Source of the DNA: Chitinophagia bacterium
GTDB lineage: Bacteria; Bacteroidota; Bacteroidia; Chitinophagales; Chitinophagaceae
Length of the DNA: 32,649 nucleotides
Assembly (NCBI GenBank): GCA_009924165.1
Contig: RFSD01000003.1
Location: 1 to 32,649 of the forward strand
Direction of reading: 5' to 3'
Of this stretch, positions 18,068 to 27,654 are shown piece by piece; the first letter of the stretch is position 1, and each line of letters begins with the position of its first letter. Position numbers and translations under genes: made by a program. The notes beneath the pieces are model-generated. The model was not told the origin of the DNA and did no database searches. It saw only the letters and a list, made by a program, of their open reading frames with translations.

Positions 18068-20013
18068 CTAATGACTTCTAAAATAGCGAACTGATAGCCA
18101 CCTAGTATAAAAAATTCATTGTCATTACCAACATTGTGTGTAAGGCCAGTCCAATGATCTTTTAATTGCGATGGCCTTATACCATGTTCTTTAAAAGTAT
18201 ACCAAGTTACAAAGGAGTCAGCAGGTTGATAATTAAAGAGACAGAATAACTTTTTATTTTCAAAGGAACGGATGAACCCAGCAACATGAATATTATGAGG
18301 AGTCATCCAAGTCACATTGCTAAAGTCGCTCAAAATAGGCAATGTTTTTCTGATTTGAATTAGCTGCTTCGTTTCATTAAAGATGCGATATTCTATACTT
18401 CCTTTAATTTTCCTCTGTTCATTTTTAGTCCAGTCAATGATTGGTCGATGCATCCACCTATTGTCATAATTTTTCCCTGGGTCATTTAAATAACTATAGT
18501 CATTGGTGTAAGCCATCTCATCGCCATAATACAACATGGGAATACCGCCCATGAACATCGAATGTGCTTGCATCAATATAATTTTTCTCAATGCGTTTTC
18601 TATTTCACCTGCATTATTCCATGCTATTGCTTTTTCTAATCCACATAATGATGCGAGGGATCCACTAATGCGGGCATCATTTGTTTTTGGATTGACAGAA
18701 AATAAGGCACCTGCTGCAACGGATCCATCATGACTACCAGCATAATAATTTTTTAAATAGGTTCTATGATGATAGGGGTCAAAACCAGTACTTGCAATGA
18801 TTTCGTCGTCATAACCCAATCCGATATCGTCATGGCATCTAGTGTAGGAGATCCAAGTACAACCGTATGGTTTTTGCAAGATAGGATGCTGGGCTTTTAG
18901 CATAATCCTTGTGTCTCCAGTCGCAAGCGCGTCCCATTGCAATGCCATTTGTGTGGCGTTGTATGCTACATCACACTCATTTGCAGTATATTTATCTGTA
19001 CCAAAATATTTGATGATTTCATTTGGGGCAACAATGGCTTCTCCTAACAATGCCATACCTGGGCTTGTTACTTGAGTGCATTGTTTGATCAATCTAAGTA
19101 AAGTATGTGCTTTAGGTAAATTTTGACAACCAGTACCAATTTCTTTCCAAATAAATGCTGGCGCATCAATACGTAAAATATCAACACCTAGATTCGCATA
19201 AAATAAAATCGTATCCATCATGGCAACCAATACATTTGGATTGCTAAAATTTAAGTCCCATTGATAATGATGGAAAACAGTCATCACCCATTTATTCAAT
19301 TCTGGAACATAAGTGAAACTTCCAGGGGAGGATTCGGGGAAAATTTCCGGCATGGTTTGATCTAATTGATCAGGTATGCCTCGATTGTCGAAGAAATAAA
19401 AGAAATCTTGATAATAAGGATCTCCAGCTTTCGCTTTCTTTGCCCATTCGTGATGGTGTGAGGTATGATTTAAAACAATATCTAACATTAAATACATATT
19501 GGATGTATTCATGTCTGCTATTAAGTTTTGCAAATCTTGCAAGGTCCCAAATCTAGTTGCTACTTTTCTAAAATCAGATACTGCATAACCTCCATCACTT
19601 TCACCTTCTGGACTTTCAAAAATAGGCATAAGGTGTAAAAAATTTACACCTAGTTCTTTAAAGTAAGCTAGCTTTTTTTGAAGTCCTTGAATGTTTTCAC
19701 TGAAACGATCCACATACAAACTCATCCCAGTGATCTCATTGCTTAAATACCAATGACCCAATTTGGACTTTTTGATATCTTTTTTTAGAAAGACATCAGC
19801 GCGTTCTTTGTATTGTTGAATTAATGTAACTAAAAGCGCTTCAAAAGCTTCATTTCTTTTTGGATGCCAAGCATAGACTTCATCAAATAAATTTTCGATT
19901 GTACTTATATGCTTCAAAAATTGTTGACTAAAAGCCTTATCCTTTTTTGTGGAATCAATTTTGTATTTAGATAGTAAGTCAGTACCGAATTGATGTAATG
20001 GGGTCAGGTTCAC
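18064..20013 (-). CDS. GH13 amylosucrase (sucrose-type alpha-glucosyltransferase)
   Basis: LMPIFESPEGESDGGYAVSDFR, DIVLNHTSHHHEWA, GVDILRIDAPAFIWKEIGT, LLGEAIVAPNEI, YTRCHDDIGLGYDDE correspond block by block to recalled Neisseria amylosucrase; no signal peptide. Confidence 0.92.
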   Translation of the reverse strand: MNLTPLHQFGTDLLSKYKIDSTKKDKAFSQQFLKHISTIENLFDEVYAWHPKRNEAFEALLVTLIQQYKERADVFLKKDIKKSKLGHWYLSNEITGMSLYVDRFSENIQGLQKKLAYFKELGVNFLHLMPIFESPEGESDGGYAVSDFRKVATRFGTLQDLQNLIADMNTSNMYLMLDIVLNHTSHHHEWAKKAKAGDPYYQDFFYFFDNRGIPDQLDQTMPEIFPESSPGSFTYVPELNKWVMTVFHHYQWDLNFSNPNVLVAMMDTILFYANLGVDILRIDAPAFIWKEIGTGCQNLPKAHTLLRLIKQCTQVTSPGMALLGEAIVAPNEIIKYFGTDKYTANECDVAYNATQMALQWDALATGDTRIMLKAQHPILQKPYGCTWISYTRCHDDIGLGYDDEIIASTGFDPYHHRTYLKNYYAGSHDGSVAAGALFSVNPKTNDARISGSLASLCGLEKAIAWNNAGEIENALRKIILMQAHSMFMGGIPMLYYGDEMAYTNDYSYLNDPGKNYDNRWMHRPIIDWTKNEQRKIKGSIEYRIFNETKQLIQIRKTLPILSDFSNVTWMTPHNIHVAGFIRSFENKKLFCLFNYQPADSFVTWYTFKEHGIRPSQLKDHWTGLTHNVGNDNEFFILGGYQFAILEVIS

Positions 20014-20027
20014 AGTGCACTTGCTAT

Positions 20028-20981
20028 TTAGGAATTGAAAATAGAATTATTTAAATGTTTAAAAGCTTCCATGGCGCCCATGTATTCACATGTTCTTGCC
20101 CCCGCTTTATTGGCATTCGTAATCATTATTTGCCATCTCTCAATAGCGATTGTTTGCATATCAGAAGGCTTAGTTCCAATGAGCTGGTACAAAACGGCAC
20201 CTACAAAAGCATCTCCTGCTCCAGTGGCATCAATTGCAGTAATTGGAATGCTTGAAATAATTTCTGTACCATGACTGGTCGACAAAAGTGTACCCTCTTT
20301 GCCCAAGGTGATGGCAAATACGGCATTTGTTTTTGCACGTAAAGCCGCTGCTGCAGCATCCACCGTGTCAAGTTCAGTAATTAACATCGCTTCCTCGTCA
20401 CTTAGTTTAAAAAAATCACAGGACTGAATAAAATGCCAGGACTGTGTAATAAAACTTGCAGTATTGTTGGGGAATAATAAATGTCTATAATTGGGATCAA
20501 AGCTAATCAAAGCACCAGCTGCTTTTGCTTTATTTAATAAATCAATATAGGTTGCTTGCAAGGGTCCAGGTAAAAAACCTGTTGCAGATCCAAAATGTAC
20601 AATACTATATTCGTTTAAATTGATTGTCGCTAAATCAGCCATTGACAATTGCCCATCGGCACCTCTATTAAAATAAAAATCTCTTTCACCATCTTCCATT
20701 AATGAAACAAATGCAAATGTGGTAAAGGAGTTTGGGTCTTGTATGATCCATTTTGTATTCACACCCATTTCATTTAATAAATCAATTAAGTGCTGACCAA
20801 AAGGGTCTTTGCCCACTTTTGCAGCCATGTCTACTTGACCTCCAAGTGCGGCAATAGCCGCAGCTACATTCGCAGGTGCGCCACCCGCTTTTTTTAAAAA
20901 ATTTTGCCCATCTGCAAGTCGACTTCCTCGGTCGGTACAAATCATATCAATCAAGGCCTCTCCAATACACAAAACTTTCAT
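20028..20981 (-). CDS. PfkB-family carbohydrate kinase, likely fructokinase
   Basis: GEALIDMI N-term, GGAPANVAAAIAALGG, DATGAGDAFVGAVLY signature; adjacent to amylosucrase. Confidence 0.92.
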   Translation of the reverse strand: MKVLCIGEALIDMICTDRGSRLADGQNFLKKAGGAPANVAAAIAALGGQVDMAAKVGKDPFGQHLIDLLNEMGVNTKWIIQDPNSFTTFAFVSLMEDGERDFYFNRGADGQLSMADLATINLNEYSIVHFGSATGFLPGPLQATYIDLLNKAKAAGALISFDPNYRHLLFPNNTASFITQSWHFIQSCDFFKLSDEEAMLITELDTVDAAAAALRAKTNAVFAITLGKEGTLLSTSHGTEIISSIPITAIDATGAGDAFVGAVLYQLIGTKPSDMQTIAIERWQIMITNANKAGARTCEYMGAMEAFKHLNNSIFNS

Positions 20982-21003
20982 ATCCTTTTAATTTAGCTTA
21001 ATA

Positions 21004-22347
21004 TCAATTTTCATGTCCACCATTCATGGTCATTCCACCATCACTGTTTTTATTTTTATGTGCACTTTTTACCAACAAAGTAGCTACTGCAGCAAGCAAT
21101 AATAACACGCCTGCAAAACTAATGGCTTTACCTGGGTCATTGCCTAGGAAGTTTTTCAAAATATATCCAAATGTCATTGTCTGTAATAGCATAGGTATCA
21201 CAATCATCATATTGATGATGCCCATATATACACCGTACCTTTCTTTTGGAATTTTGTGCACTACTAATAAATAAGGGATACCCATCATACTTGCCCATGC
21301 GATACCAAATCCGGCCATAGGAACAAATAATAAATTTTTATCTGTGATATGTGGGAATACAAGTAGGCCAATAGCTGCCATGATTAAACATATCACATGA
21401 ATCATTTTTGGGCTAATTTTTTTTGCCAACCAAAGTAAAATGAAGGCAGATAAAAACGTTACAATATTATACCAGCCATTCACTAATCCTGACCAAGCTA
21501 CAGCATCTTCATAAGCAGGATTGTTTTGATACACAGTTGTATTCCAAACAGATTTAGCAATACTTTTTGATGCATTCTGCCAATAACAAAAAAGTGCATA
21601 CCATTGAAATAAATAGACCAATGCCAATTGCCACATCACTTTTGGCATATCACCAATGGCCGATGCAATTTCTTTGAACGGTGTAAACACATTTATTTTT
21701 TCCGCTTTCAAAGCGGCAAGTTCTGCTTCAGTTGGAGGAATCTCAGGTGTTTTAAAAACAGACCAACCTACTGTAGCAATGGAACAAACGCTGCCTAAAA
21801 AGAAAGAGGCATATACCCAATAAGGTAAGCTACCAAAACTGCCTGGAATATGTTCCCTAAAAAAGTATAAAGAAATATTAGCTAAGGTAATTCCTAAGCC
21901 AGTAAAAAAACTTTGGGTTAAAAAACCAGAAGCATGTTGTTCGCTAGGTAATTTGTCGGCAATAAATGCACGATAAGGTTCCATCGCTGTATTGTTTGCA
22001 GCATCTAATACCCATAACAATCCGACTGCCATCCACAACGCACTACTAAATGGGTAAAGAAATAAACAAATACTACAGAGTAAAGCGCCAATTAGAAAGT
22101 ATGGCTTACGTCTTCCAAATCTTGGTGACCATGTTTTATCACTCATAGCGCCAATGATGGGTTGAATGAGTAATCCTGTCATGGGGCCAGCTAAATTAAG
22201 CAATGGTATTTGGTCTGGACTCGCACCCAACATATCATAAATTGGATTTACAGCTGACTGTTGTAATCCAAAACTATATTGAATTCCAAAAAAGCCAACA
22301 TTCATGTTGATGATCTGCGAAAAGGATAACCTTGGTTTAAATGACAT
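21004..22347 (-). CDS. MFS (SLC45/GPH-like) sugar:H+ symporter, likely sucrose importer
   Basis: Multiple TM segments, GAMSDKTWSPRFGRRKPYFLIGA, MGIPYLLVVHKIPKERYGVYMGI; operonic with fructokinase and amylosucrase. Confidence 0.88.
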   Translation of the reverse strand: MSFKPRLSFSQIINMNVGFFGIQYSFGLQQSAVNPIYDMLGASPDQIPLLNLAGPMTGLLIQPIIGAMSDKTWSPRFGRRKPYFLIGALLCSICLFLYPFSSALWMAVGLLWVLDAANNTAMEPYRAFIADKLPSEQHASGFLTQSFFTGLGITLANISLYFFREHIPGSFGSLPYWVYASFFLGSVCSIATVGWSVFKTPEIPPTEAELAALKAEKINVFTPFKEIASAIGDMPKVMWQLALVYLFQWYALFCYWQNASKSIAKSVWNTTVYQNNPAYEDAVAWSGLVNGWYNIVTFLSAFILLWLAKKISPKMIHVICLIMAAIGLLVFPHITDKNLLFVPMAGFGIAWASMMGIPYLLVVHKIPKERYGVYMGIINMMIVIPMLLQTMTFGYILKNFLGNDPGKAISFAGVLLLLAAVATLLVKSAHKNKNSDGGMTMNGGHEN

Positions 22348-22449
22348 AAATTATATTTTAAGCAATGCGTTCTTTAAATATAGTGATTTTGTCATTTTTA
22401 CTAACAATTGTTGTTATATAATCCCTCTTTTTATTGGTATTTTTCTAGT

Positions 22450-22461
22450 GCAAACCTTTGC
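22450..22461. promoter_or_regulatory. Second LacI-type operator-like site (one mismatch to the 2267 site)
   Basis: GCAAACCTTTGC versus GCAAACGTTTGC; located in the divergent region between the MFS gene and the YcxB-like gene. Confidence 0.4.
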
Positions 22462-22467
22462 GCTTTG

Positions 22468-22475
22468 TATCTTTG
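22468..22475 (+). promoter_or_regulatory. Putative -7 element for YcxB-like gene
   Basis: TATCTTTG matches TAnnTTTG, 23 nt before ATG 22499. Confidence 0.4.
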
Positions 22476-22498
22476 CATTCAATCCCTACATTCAGTAT

Positions 22499-22963
22499 AT
22501 GTCTATCCAAATACAGTATCAAAAATCTCATGTTATACAAGGCCTAAGGTATCATTTTATCAAGCAACCTGAAATCAAGGGTTTAATGCTATTTGTAAAT
22601 GTCTATGCCATTATTACAGCAGGTCTATTGTTTTATAAAAAAATCAGACCCGAACTTTTTTTAATTGGGTCTTTATTATGGATTGTACTTATGGTATTTT
22701 TTTGGTTTTTATTACCCTGGCTTTTTTTTAGAAAGACCACCATGTTTAAGCAAGACTGGTTATTTGATTTTGATAGCACTGGCGCCAGTTTGAATTCAGA
22801 AAGCGGAACGGCAACTTGGGATTGGTCAGAAGTGACCAGATTTTTTGAAAGTCCCTTGTTTTTTCATGTCTATTTTGCGCCAAAATCCTTTTTTATCCTT
22901 CCGAAGGCGCATTTTAGCTTCGAAGAACAGCAATTAATTAGGGGGTTTTTTAGGAAAAAGTAG
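22499..22963 (+). CDS. YcxB-like small membrane protein
   Basis: Two TM segments followed by FDSTGASLNSESGTATWDWSEVTRFFES..FFILPKAHFSFEEQQLIRGFFRKK, typical of YcxB-like C-terminal domain; start reassigned from 22304 to avoid overlap with the MFS gene. Confidence 0.65.
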   Translation: MSIQIQYQKSHVIQGLRYHFIKQPEIKGLMLFVNVYAIITAGLLFYKKIRPELFLIGSLLWIVLMVFFWFLLPWLFFRKTTMFKQDWLFDFDSTGASLNSESGTATWDWSEVTRFFESPLFFHVYFAPKSFFILPKAHFSFEEQQLIRGFFRKK

Positions 22964-22984
22964 CAATTGTTAGTTATTAAAGCG

Positions 22985-23015
22985 GCTTTTTAGCCTTAAA
23001 ATGGCCTAAAAAAGC
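22985..23015. terminator. Weak bidirectional terminator-like hairpin
   Basis: GCTTTTTAGCC ... GGCCTAAAAAAGC imperfect inverted repeat downstream of YcxB-like gene. Confidence 0.35.
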
Positions 23016-23065
23016 AGTTAATACAGAAGATTCTCACATGTGAAAACAAAAAAGCAAATAAACGA

Positions 23066-23094
23066 TTGGTATTTTAACAAAAAGTATATTTTTG
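23066..23094 (+). promoter_or_regulatory. Putative acpP promoter (-33 TTG, -7 TAnnTTTG)
   Basis: TTG at 23066-23068, 18 nt, then TATTTTTG at 23087-23094; ATG at 23119. Confidence 0.6.
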
Positions 23095-23118
23095 CCGCGT
23101 AAACAAAAACCTTTTACA

Positions 23119-23355
23119 ATGTCAGAAATCGCAATTAGAGTTAAAAAAATTATCGTAGACAAGTTAGGTGTAGATGAAGCAGAAGTTACAAATGAAGCTT
23201 CATTCACAAATGATTTGGGCGCGGATTCTTTAGATACAGTGGAATTGATCATGGAATTCGAAAAAGAGTTCAATATTTCTATTCCAGACGAACAAGCAGA
23301 AACTATTACTACTGTTGGTCAAGCTGTTGCTTATTTAGAAGAGCACGCAAAATAA
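23119..23355 (+). CDS. acpP: Acyl carrier protein
   Basis: [42 protein letters not shown]; start reassigned to ATG 23119. Confidence 0.97.
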   Translation: MSEIAIRVKKIIVDKLGVDEAEVTNEASFTNDLGADSLDTVELIMEFEKEFNISIPDEQAETITTVGQAVAYLEEHAK

Positions 23356-23393
23356 TATTGTATTATTTTATAAGCTGAAACTTCGGCATATTT

Positions 23394-23432
23394 AATCCGC
23401 CTTTTTGAGCCTTGCTTTAAAGGCGGATTTTT
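23394..23432 (+). terminator. Terminator/attenuator-like hairpin between acpP and fabF
   Basis: AATCCGCCTTT (23394-23404) pairs with AAAGGCGGATT (23419-23429), 11-bp stem followed by TTT. Confidence 0.7.
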
Positions 23433-23449
23433 ATTTAAAAACATCTCAT

Positions 23450-24703
23450 ATGCAAGCTAGACGTATTGTTGTTACAGGAATAGGTGCTCTAACACCCATC
23501 GGTAATAATGTAGAGACTTATTGGAACAATCTAATCAATGGAGTTTCTGGTGCAGACATGATTACGCAATTTGATGCATCTAATTTTAAGACAAGATTTG
23601 CATGTGAAATTAAAGGCTTTGATCCTACTGAATTTATGGATCGCAAGGAAGCTAGAAAACTAGATCGTTTTGCACAGATTGCTTTGGTAGCTAGTGATCA
23701 AGCGGTTTTAGATGCGGGCATTACAAAAGAAAATGTAGACCATGACAGAGTGGGTGTCATCTTTGCAAGTGGCATTGGAGGGTTAACCACTTTTACAGAA
23801 GAGGTGACCAATTTTGTAAATGGGGATGGTACGCCTAGGTTCAATCCTTTCTTTATTCCAAAAATGATTTTAGATATTGCAGCAGGACAAATCTCTATGA
23901 AGCATGGCTTCAGAGGTCCTAACTATGCCGTTGTAAGCGCTTGTGCATCTAGTACGAACGCCATTATTTCAGCAATGGATAATTTAAAATTAGGCAAAGC
24001 AGATATCATCATCACGGGAGGATCTGAAGCAGTCATAGGCATTGCAGGTATGGGTGGATTCAATGCAATGAAAGCAATGAGTGAGCGCAATGATGATCCA
24101 AAAACTGCAAGCCGTCCTTATGATAAAGACCGTGATGGATTTATCATGGGGGAAGCAAGTGGTGTTTTAGTATTAGAAGATTTAGAACACGCAATTCGTC
24201 GTGGTGCAAAAATATATTGTGAAGTAGTAGGAGGAGGTGCTACAGCGGATGCCTACCACCTGACAGCACCTCATCCAGAAGGATTAGGCGCAAGAAACGT
24301 TATGAATGCAGCATTGAGAGATGCGGGCATGCAGGCCAACGAAATTGACTATATCAATACGCATGGCACTTCAACTCCTTTAGGTGACATTGCAGAAGCA
24401 AAAGCCATCACAGATGTGTTTGGAGAGCATGCGTACAATTTAAATATTAGCTCAACCAAATCCATGACAGGTCATTGCTTGGGTGCTGCCGGTGTGATTG
24501 AAGCGATTGCTTGTATTCAAACAGTGATCCACGATATCATTCCACCAACCATCAATCATTTTACAGATGATCCAGATTTAGATCCCCGTTTGAATTTCAC
24601 ATTTAACAAAGCCGAAAAGCGCGTTGTCAATGCAGCTTTGAGTAACACATTTGGTTTTGGTGGCCACAATGCTTGTGTGATTGTTAAGAAATACAAAGCT
24701 TAA
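23450..24703 (+). CDS. fabF: Beta-ketoacyl-ACP synthase II
   Basis: RRIVVTGIGALTPIGN, VVSACASSTNAI active-site Cys, THGTSTPLGD, STKSMTGHCLGAAG, NTFGFGGHNAC; start reassigned to ATG 23450. Confidence 0.97.
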   Translation: MQARRIVVTGIGALTPIGNNVETYWNNLINGVSGADMITQFDASNFKTRFACEIKGFDPTEFMDRKEARKLDRFAQIALVASDQAVLDAGITKENVDHDRVGVIFASGIGGLTTFTEEVTNFVNGDGTPRFNPFFIPKMILDIAAGQISMKHGFRGPNYAVVSACASSTNAIISAMDNLKLGKADIIITGGSEAVIGIAGMGGFNAMKAMSERNDDPKTASRPYDKDRDGFIMGEASGVLVLEDLEHAIRRGAKIYCEVVGGGATADAYHLTAPHPEGLGARNVMNAALRDAGMQANEIDYINTHGTSTPLGDIAEAKAITDVFGEHAYNLNISSTKSMTGHCLGAAGVIEAIACIQTVIHDIIPPTINHFTDDPDLDPRLNFTFNKAEKRVVNAALSNTFGFGGHNACVIVKKYKA

Positions 24704-24714
24704 CCAAGCATTAG

Positions 24715-25425
24715 ATGAAGCGCTTATACCAACTTATTTTTTCATTTAGAAAATCTGAATTCGAAAAAAGTGTGGACATGCTCATTGGATATCATAGTAC
24801 CAAAATGGTACTATTCCATACCGCTTTTAACCACCGATCTTTAAAAGAAAATCCATCAGAGAATAATGAAAGGATGGAATTCTTAGGCGATGCGATTATT
24901 AGCTCTGTGGTAGCTGAATACCTATTTAAAAAGTATCCCTATAAAGGAGAAGGTTTTTTAACCGAGATGCGAAGTAAGATGGTTAATAGGCAACAGTTGA
25001 ATCATATTGCAATACAAATGGGGTTAAAAAAAATGACTCGTTTCAATAAATTAGATGGCGGATTAAAGAGTAGTCAAATTTTTGGTAATACGCTAGAAGC
25101 CTTAGTGGGCGCTATTTACCTAGACAAGCAATATGAATTTACAAAAAAATGGATCATCGAAAAAATGATTCAACCTTATTTGTTCATGGACGAATTAGAA
25201 CAAATAGATATCAATATTAAAAATAAAATAATCGGCTGGGCATTAAAACAAGGTAAACAAATTGACTTTGTTTTAGCAGACGAAACATTAGAAGGAAGAA
25301 GAAGATTATTTACCATCAACATTGTCATTGACGGCGAAGTGATTACTTCACAAAAAGGGTTTACTAAAAAAGACGCTAGTCAAATTGCAGCCCAAAAAGC
25401 AATTGAAATTTTACAAATTACCTAG
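24715..25425 (+). CDS. rnc: Ribonuclease III
   Basis: HRSLKENPSENNERMEFLGDAIIS signature, FGNTLEALVGAIYLD, C-terminal dsRBD (KGFTKKDASQIAAQKAIEIL). Confidence 0.96.
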   Translation: MKRLYQLIFSFRKSEFEKSVDMLIGYHSTKMVLFHTAFNHRSLKENPSENNERMEFLGDAIISSVVAEYLFKKYPYKGEGFLTEMRSKMVNRQQLNHIAIQMGLKKMTRFNKLDGGLKSSQIFGNTLEALVGAIYLDKQYEFTKKWIIEKMIQPYLFMDELEQIDINIKNKIIGWALKQGKQIDFVLADETLEGRRRLFTINIVIDGEVITSQKGFTKKDASQIAAQKAIEILQIT

Positions 25426-25443
25426 GCAAATTATATAGGTGTC

Positions 25444-25848
25444 TTATTTTCTCGTTTGGCATAATTCAACTAAGACCCCGTTGGCGTCTTTTGGATGCAC
25501 AAAACAAACCCATTTATTGTCGGCACCTAATTTTGGCGCTTCATTCAGTAAAGTGAAGCCCTCTTTTTTCAATCTTTCCATTTCGGCTAGTATATCCGGA
25601 ACCTCAAAAGCGACATGGTGCAATCCTTCCCCTTTTTTGCCAATGAACTTGGCAATCACTCCATCCGGGTCTGTGCTTGCCACCAGTTCTATTTTGGCTC
25701 CATTTTGAAAAAAAAATGCCGTATCTACCGCCTCGCTAGGTACTAGTTCGGTTTTATAGCATGGCTCCCCTAAAAGGCGCTCATATAATGGAATACTTGT
25801 TTTAATGTCATTGACCGCAATGCCAATATGGTCCACGATATAATCCAT
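25444..25848 (-). CDS. mce: Methylmalonyl-CoA epimerase (VOC superfamily)
   Basis: VDHIGIAVNDIKTSIPLYERLLG, KGEGLHHVAFEVPDI, HPKDANGVLVELCQ. Confidence 0.92.
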   Translation of the reverse strand: MDYIVDHIGIAVNDIKTSIPLYERLLGEPCYKTELVPSEAVDTAFFFQNGAKIELVASTDPDGVIAKFIGKKGEGLHHVAFEVPDILAEMERLKKEGFTLLNEAPKLGADNKWVCFVHPKDANGVLVELCQTRK

Positions 25849-25923
25849 TTTTGCTTGTTTTACGAATTGGGAAAAAAATACCTCTTAAAGCTAACGAAAT
25901 CCTACATATTGGTGTTCAATCTT

Positions 25924-25931
25924 TAACTTTG
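25924..25931 (+). promoter_or_regulatory. Putative -7 element for the isc genes
   Basis: TAACTTTG matches TAnnTTTG; ATG at 25960; no convincing -33 found. Confidence 0.45.
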
Positions 25932-25959
25932 TGCTCTTAGACAAATATAAAAAAGAACT

Positions 25960-27177
25960 ATGTTAAAATTACCAATTTATCTTGACCATAATGCAACCAC
26001 TCCAATGGATCCTAGGGTCTTGGAGACGATGCTTCCTTATTTTACCGAAAATTTTGGAAATGCGGCAAGTAGAAACCATTCTTTCGGATGGCATGCAGAG
26101 GAAGCTGTAGATTATGCACGTGAGCAAATTGCGCAATTAATTGGTGCAGACCCAAAGGAGATCATTTTTACCTCAGGTGCTACAGAGGGGGACAATTTAG
26201 GGATCAAAGGGGTGTACGAAATGTACGCCAGCAAGGGAAATCATATCATTACTTGTACCACTGAACATAAAGCAGTTTTAGATACTTGTAAGCACCTAGA
26301 AAAACTAGGCGCAGAAGTGACTTATTTGGAAGTACAACCTGATGGATTGATAGACTTAAAAGAATTAGAAGCTGCAATGAGACCAACGACTATTTTAGTT
26401 GCAATCATGTATGCGAATAATGAAATTGGTGTAATACAACCGGTAAAAGAAATTAGCGCCATTGCAAAAAAGCACGGTGCATTATTTTTTACAGATGCAG
26501 TGCAAGCTGTAGGTAAAATTCCAGTAGATGTAAATGCAGATGGAATTGACTTGATGGCATTTACAGCACATAAAATGTACGGTCCTAAAGGGGTTGGTGC
26601 ATTGTATGTTCGTCGTAAAAATCCAAGAGTAAAAGTAACAGCACAATTAGATGGTGGTGGACACGAAAGAGGCATGCGTAGTGGTACTTTGAATGTACCT
26701 GGTATTGTAGGCTTTGGTAAAGCTTGTGAATTAGCAAGATTAGAAATGGCTTCTGACACCGAAAGAATTTCTAAATTAAGAGATAAATTAGAAAATGCTT
26801 TAAAGCAAATCGAAGAGTCTTATGTAAATGGTAATCCAGCACATCGTTTGCCACATGTAAGTAATATTTCTTTCAAGTATGTCGAAGGTGAAGGTTTGAT
26901 GATGGGCTTCAATCAAGACATCGCATTGTCTTCTGGTTCAGCTTGTACATCTGCTTCATTAGAGCCTAGCTATGTTTTGAAAGCTTTAGGTTTAGGAGAT
27001 GATTTAGCGCATAGCTCATTACGGTTTGGCTTAGGAAGATATACTACAGAAGAACAAATCGATTTTACAATCAAAGCAGTAACAGACACTGTATTGAAAT
27101 TAAGAGAGATGAGTCCTTTATGGGAAATGTTCAAAGAAGGTATCGATATCGATTCAATTCAATGGGCACATCACTAA
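25960..27177 (+). CDS. iscS: Cysteine desulfurase
   Basis: [67 protein letters not shown]. Confidence 0.97.
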   Translation: MLKLPIYLDHNATTPMDPRVLETMLPYFTENFGNAASRNHSFGWHAEEAVDYAREQIAQLIGADPKEIIFTSGATEGDNLGIKGVYEMYASKGNHIITCTTEHKAVLDTCKHLEKLGAEVTYLEVQPDGLIDLKELEAAMRPTTILVAIMYANNEIGVIQPVKEISAIAKKHGALFFTDAVQAVGKIPVDVNADGIDLMAFTAHKMYGPKGVGALYVRRKNPRVKVTAQLDGGGHERGMRSGTLNVPGIVGFGKACELARLEMASDTERISKLRDKLENALKQIEESYVNGNPAHRLPHVSNISFKYVEGEGLMMGFNQDIALSSGSACTSASLEPSYVLKALGLGDDLAHSSLRFGLGRYTTEEQIDFTIKAVTDTVLKLREMSPLWEMFKEGIDIDSIQWAHH

Positions 27178-27229
27178 TTTAACAAAAGAGACCAAGTCTC
27201 ATTTTTGAAAATATATAAAATAAACAATC

Positions 27230-27646
27230 ATGGCATACTCAGATAAAGTAATCGATCATTATTCTAATCCTAAAAATGTAGGAACATTAGATAAAGCATC
27301 AAACACAGTTGGAACAGGTTTAGTAGGCGCACCAGAATGTGGTGACGTAATGCGTCTGCAAATTCAAGTAGATAATGCGACTGGTATTATCACTGATGCA
27401 AAATTCAAAACATTTGGTTGTGGATCTGCAATCGCCTCTTCTTCTTTAGCCACTGAGTGGTTAAAGGGTAAGTCAGTGGATGAAGCCGTTAAAATTGATA
27501 ACATGGATTTAGTGGAAGAGTTAAACTTACCTCCAGTTAAAATTCACTGTTCAGTTTTGGCAGAAGATGCTATCAAAGCTGCGATCAATGATTACCGTTC
27601 AAAGAATGGTTTAGAACAATTGGTATTCGAAGAGCGCATTCACTAA
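27230..27646 (+). CDS. iscU: Fe-S cluster assembly scaffold IscU
   Basis: VIDHYSNPKNVGTL, GAPECGDVMRLQI, FKTFGCGSAIASSSLATEW, LPPVKIHCSVLAEDAIKAAI. Confidence 0.97.
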   Translation: MAYSDKVIDHYSNPKNVGTLDKASNTVGTGLVGAPECGDVMRLQIQVDNATGIITDAKFKTFGCGSAIASSSLATEWLKGKSVDEAVKIDNMDLVEELNLPPVKIHCSVLAEDAIKAAINDYRSKNGLEQLVFEERIH

Positions 27647-27654
27647 TTCATTAC

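Noticed and set aside
22304-22498. N-terminal extension of the 219-aa ORF
   Set aside because: It overlaps the divergent MFS start and contains its promoter region; the ATG at 22499 gives a conventional YcxB-like protein
25439-25708. 89-aa plus-strand ORF opposite mce
   Set aside because: Mirror ORF of a clear methylmalonyl-CoA epimerase gene on the minus strand
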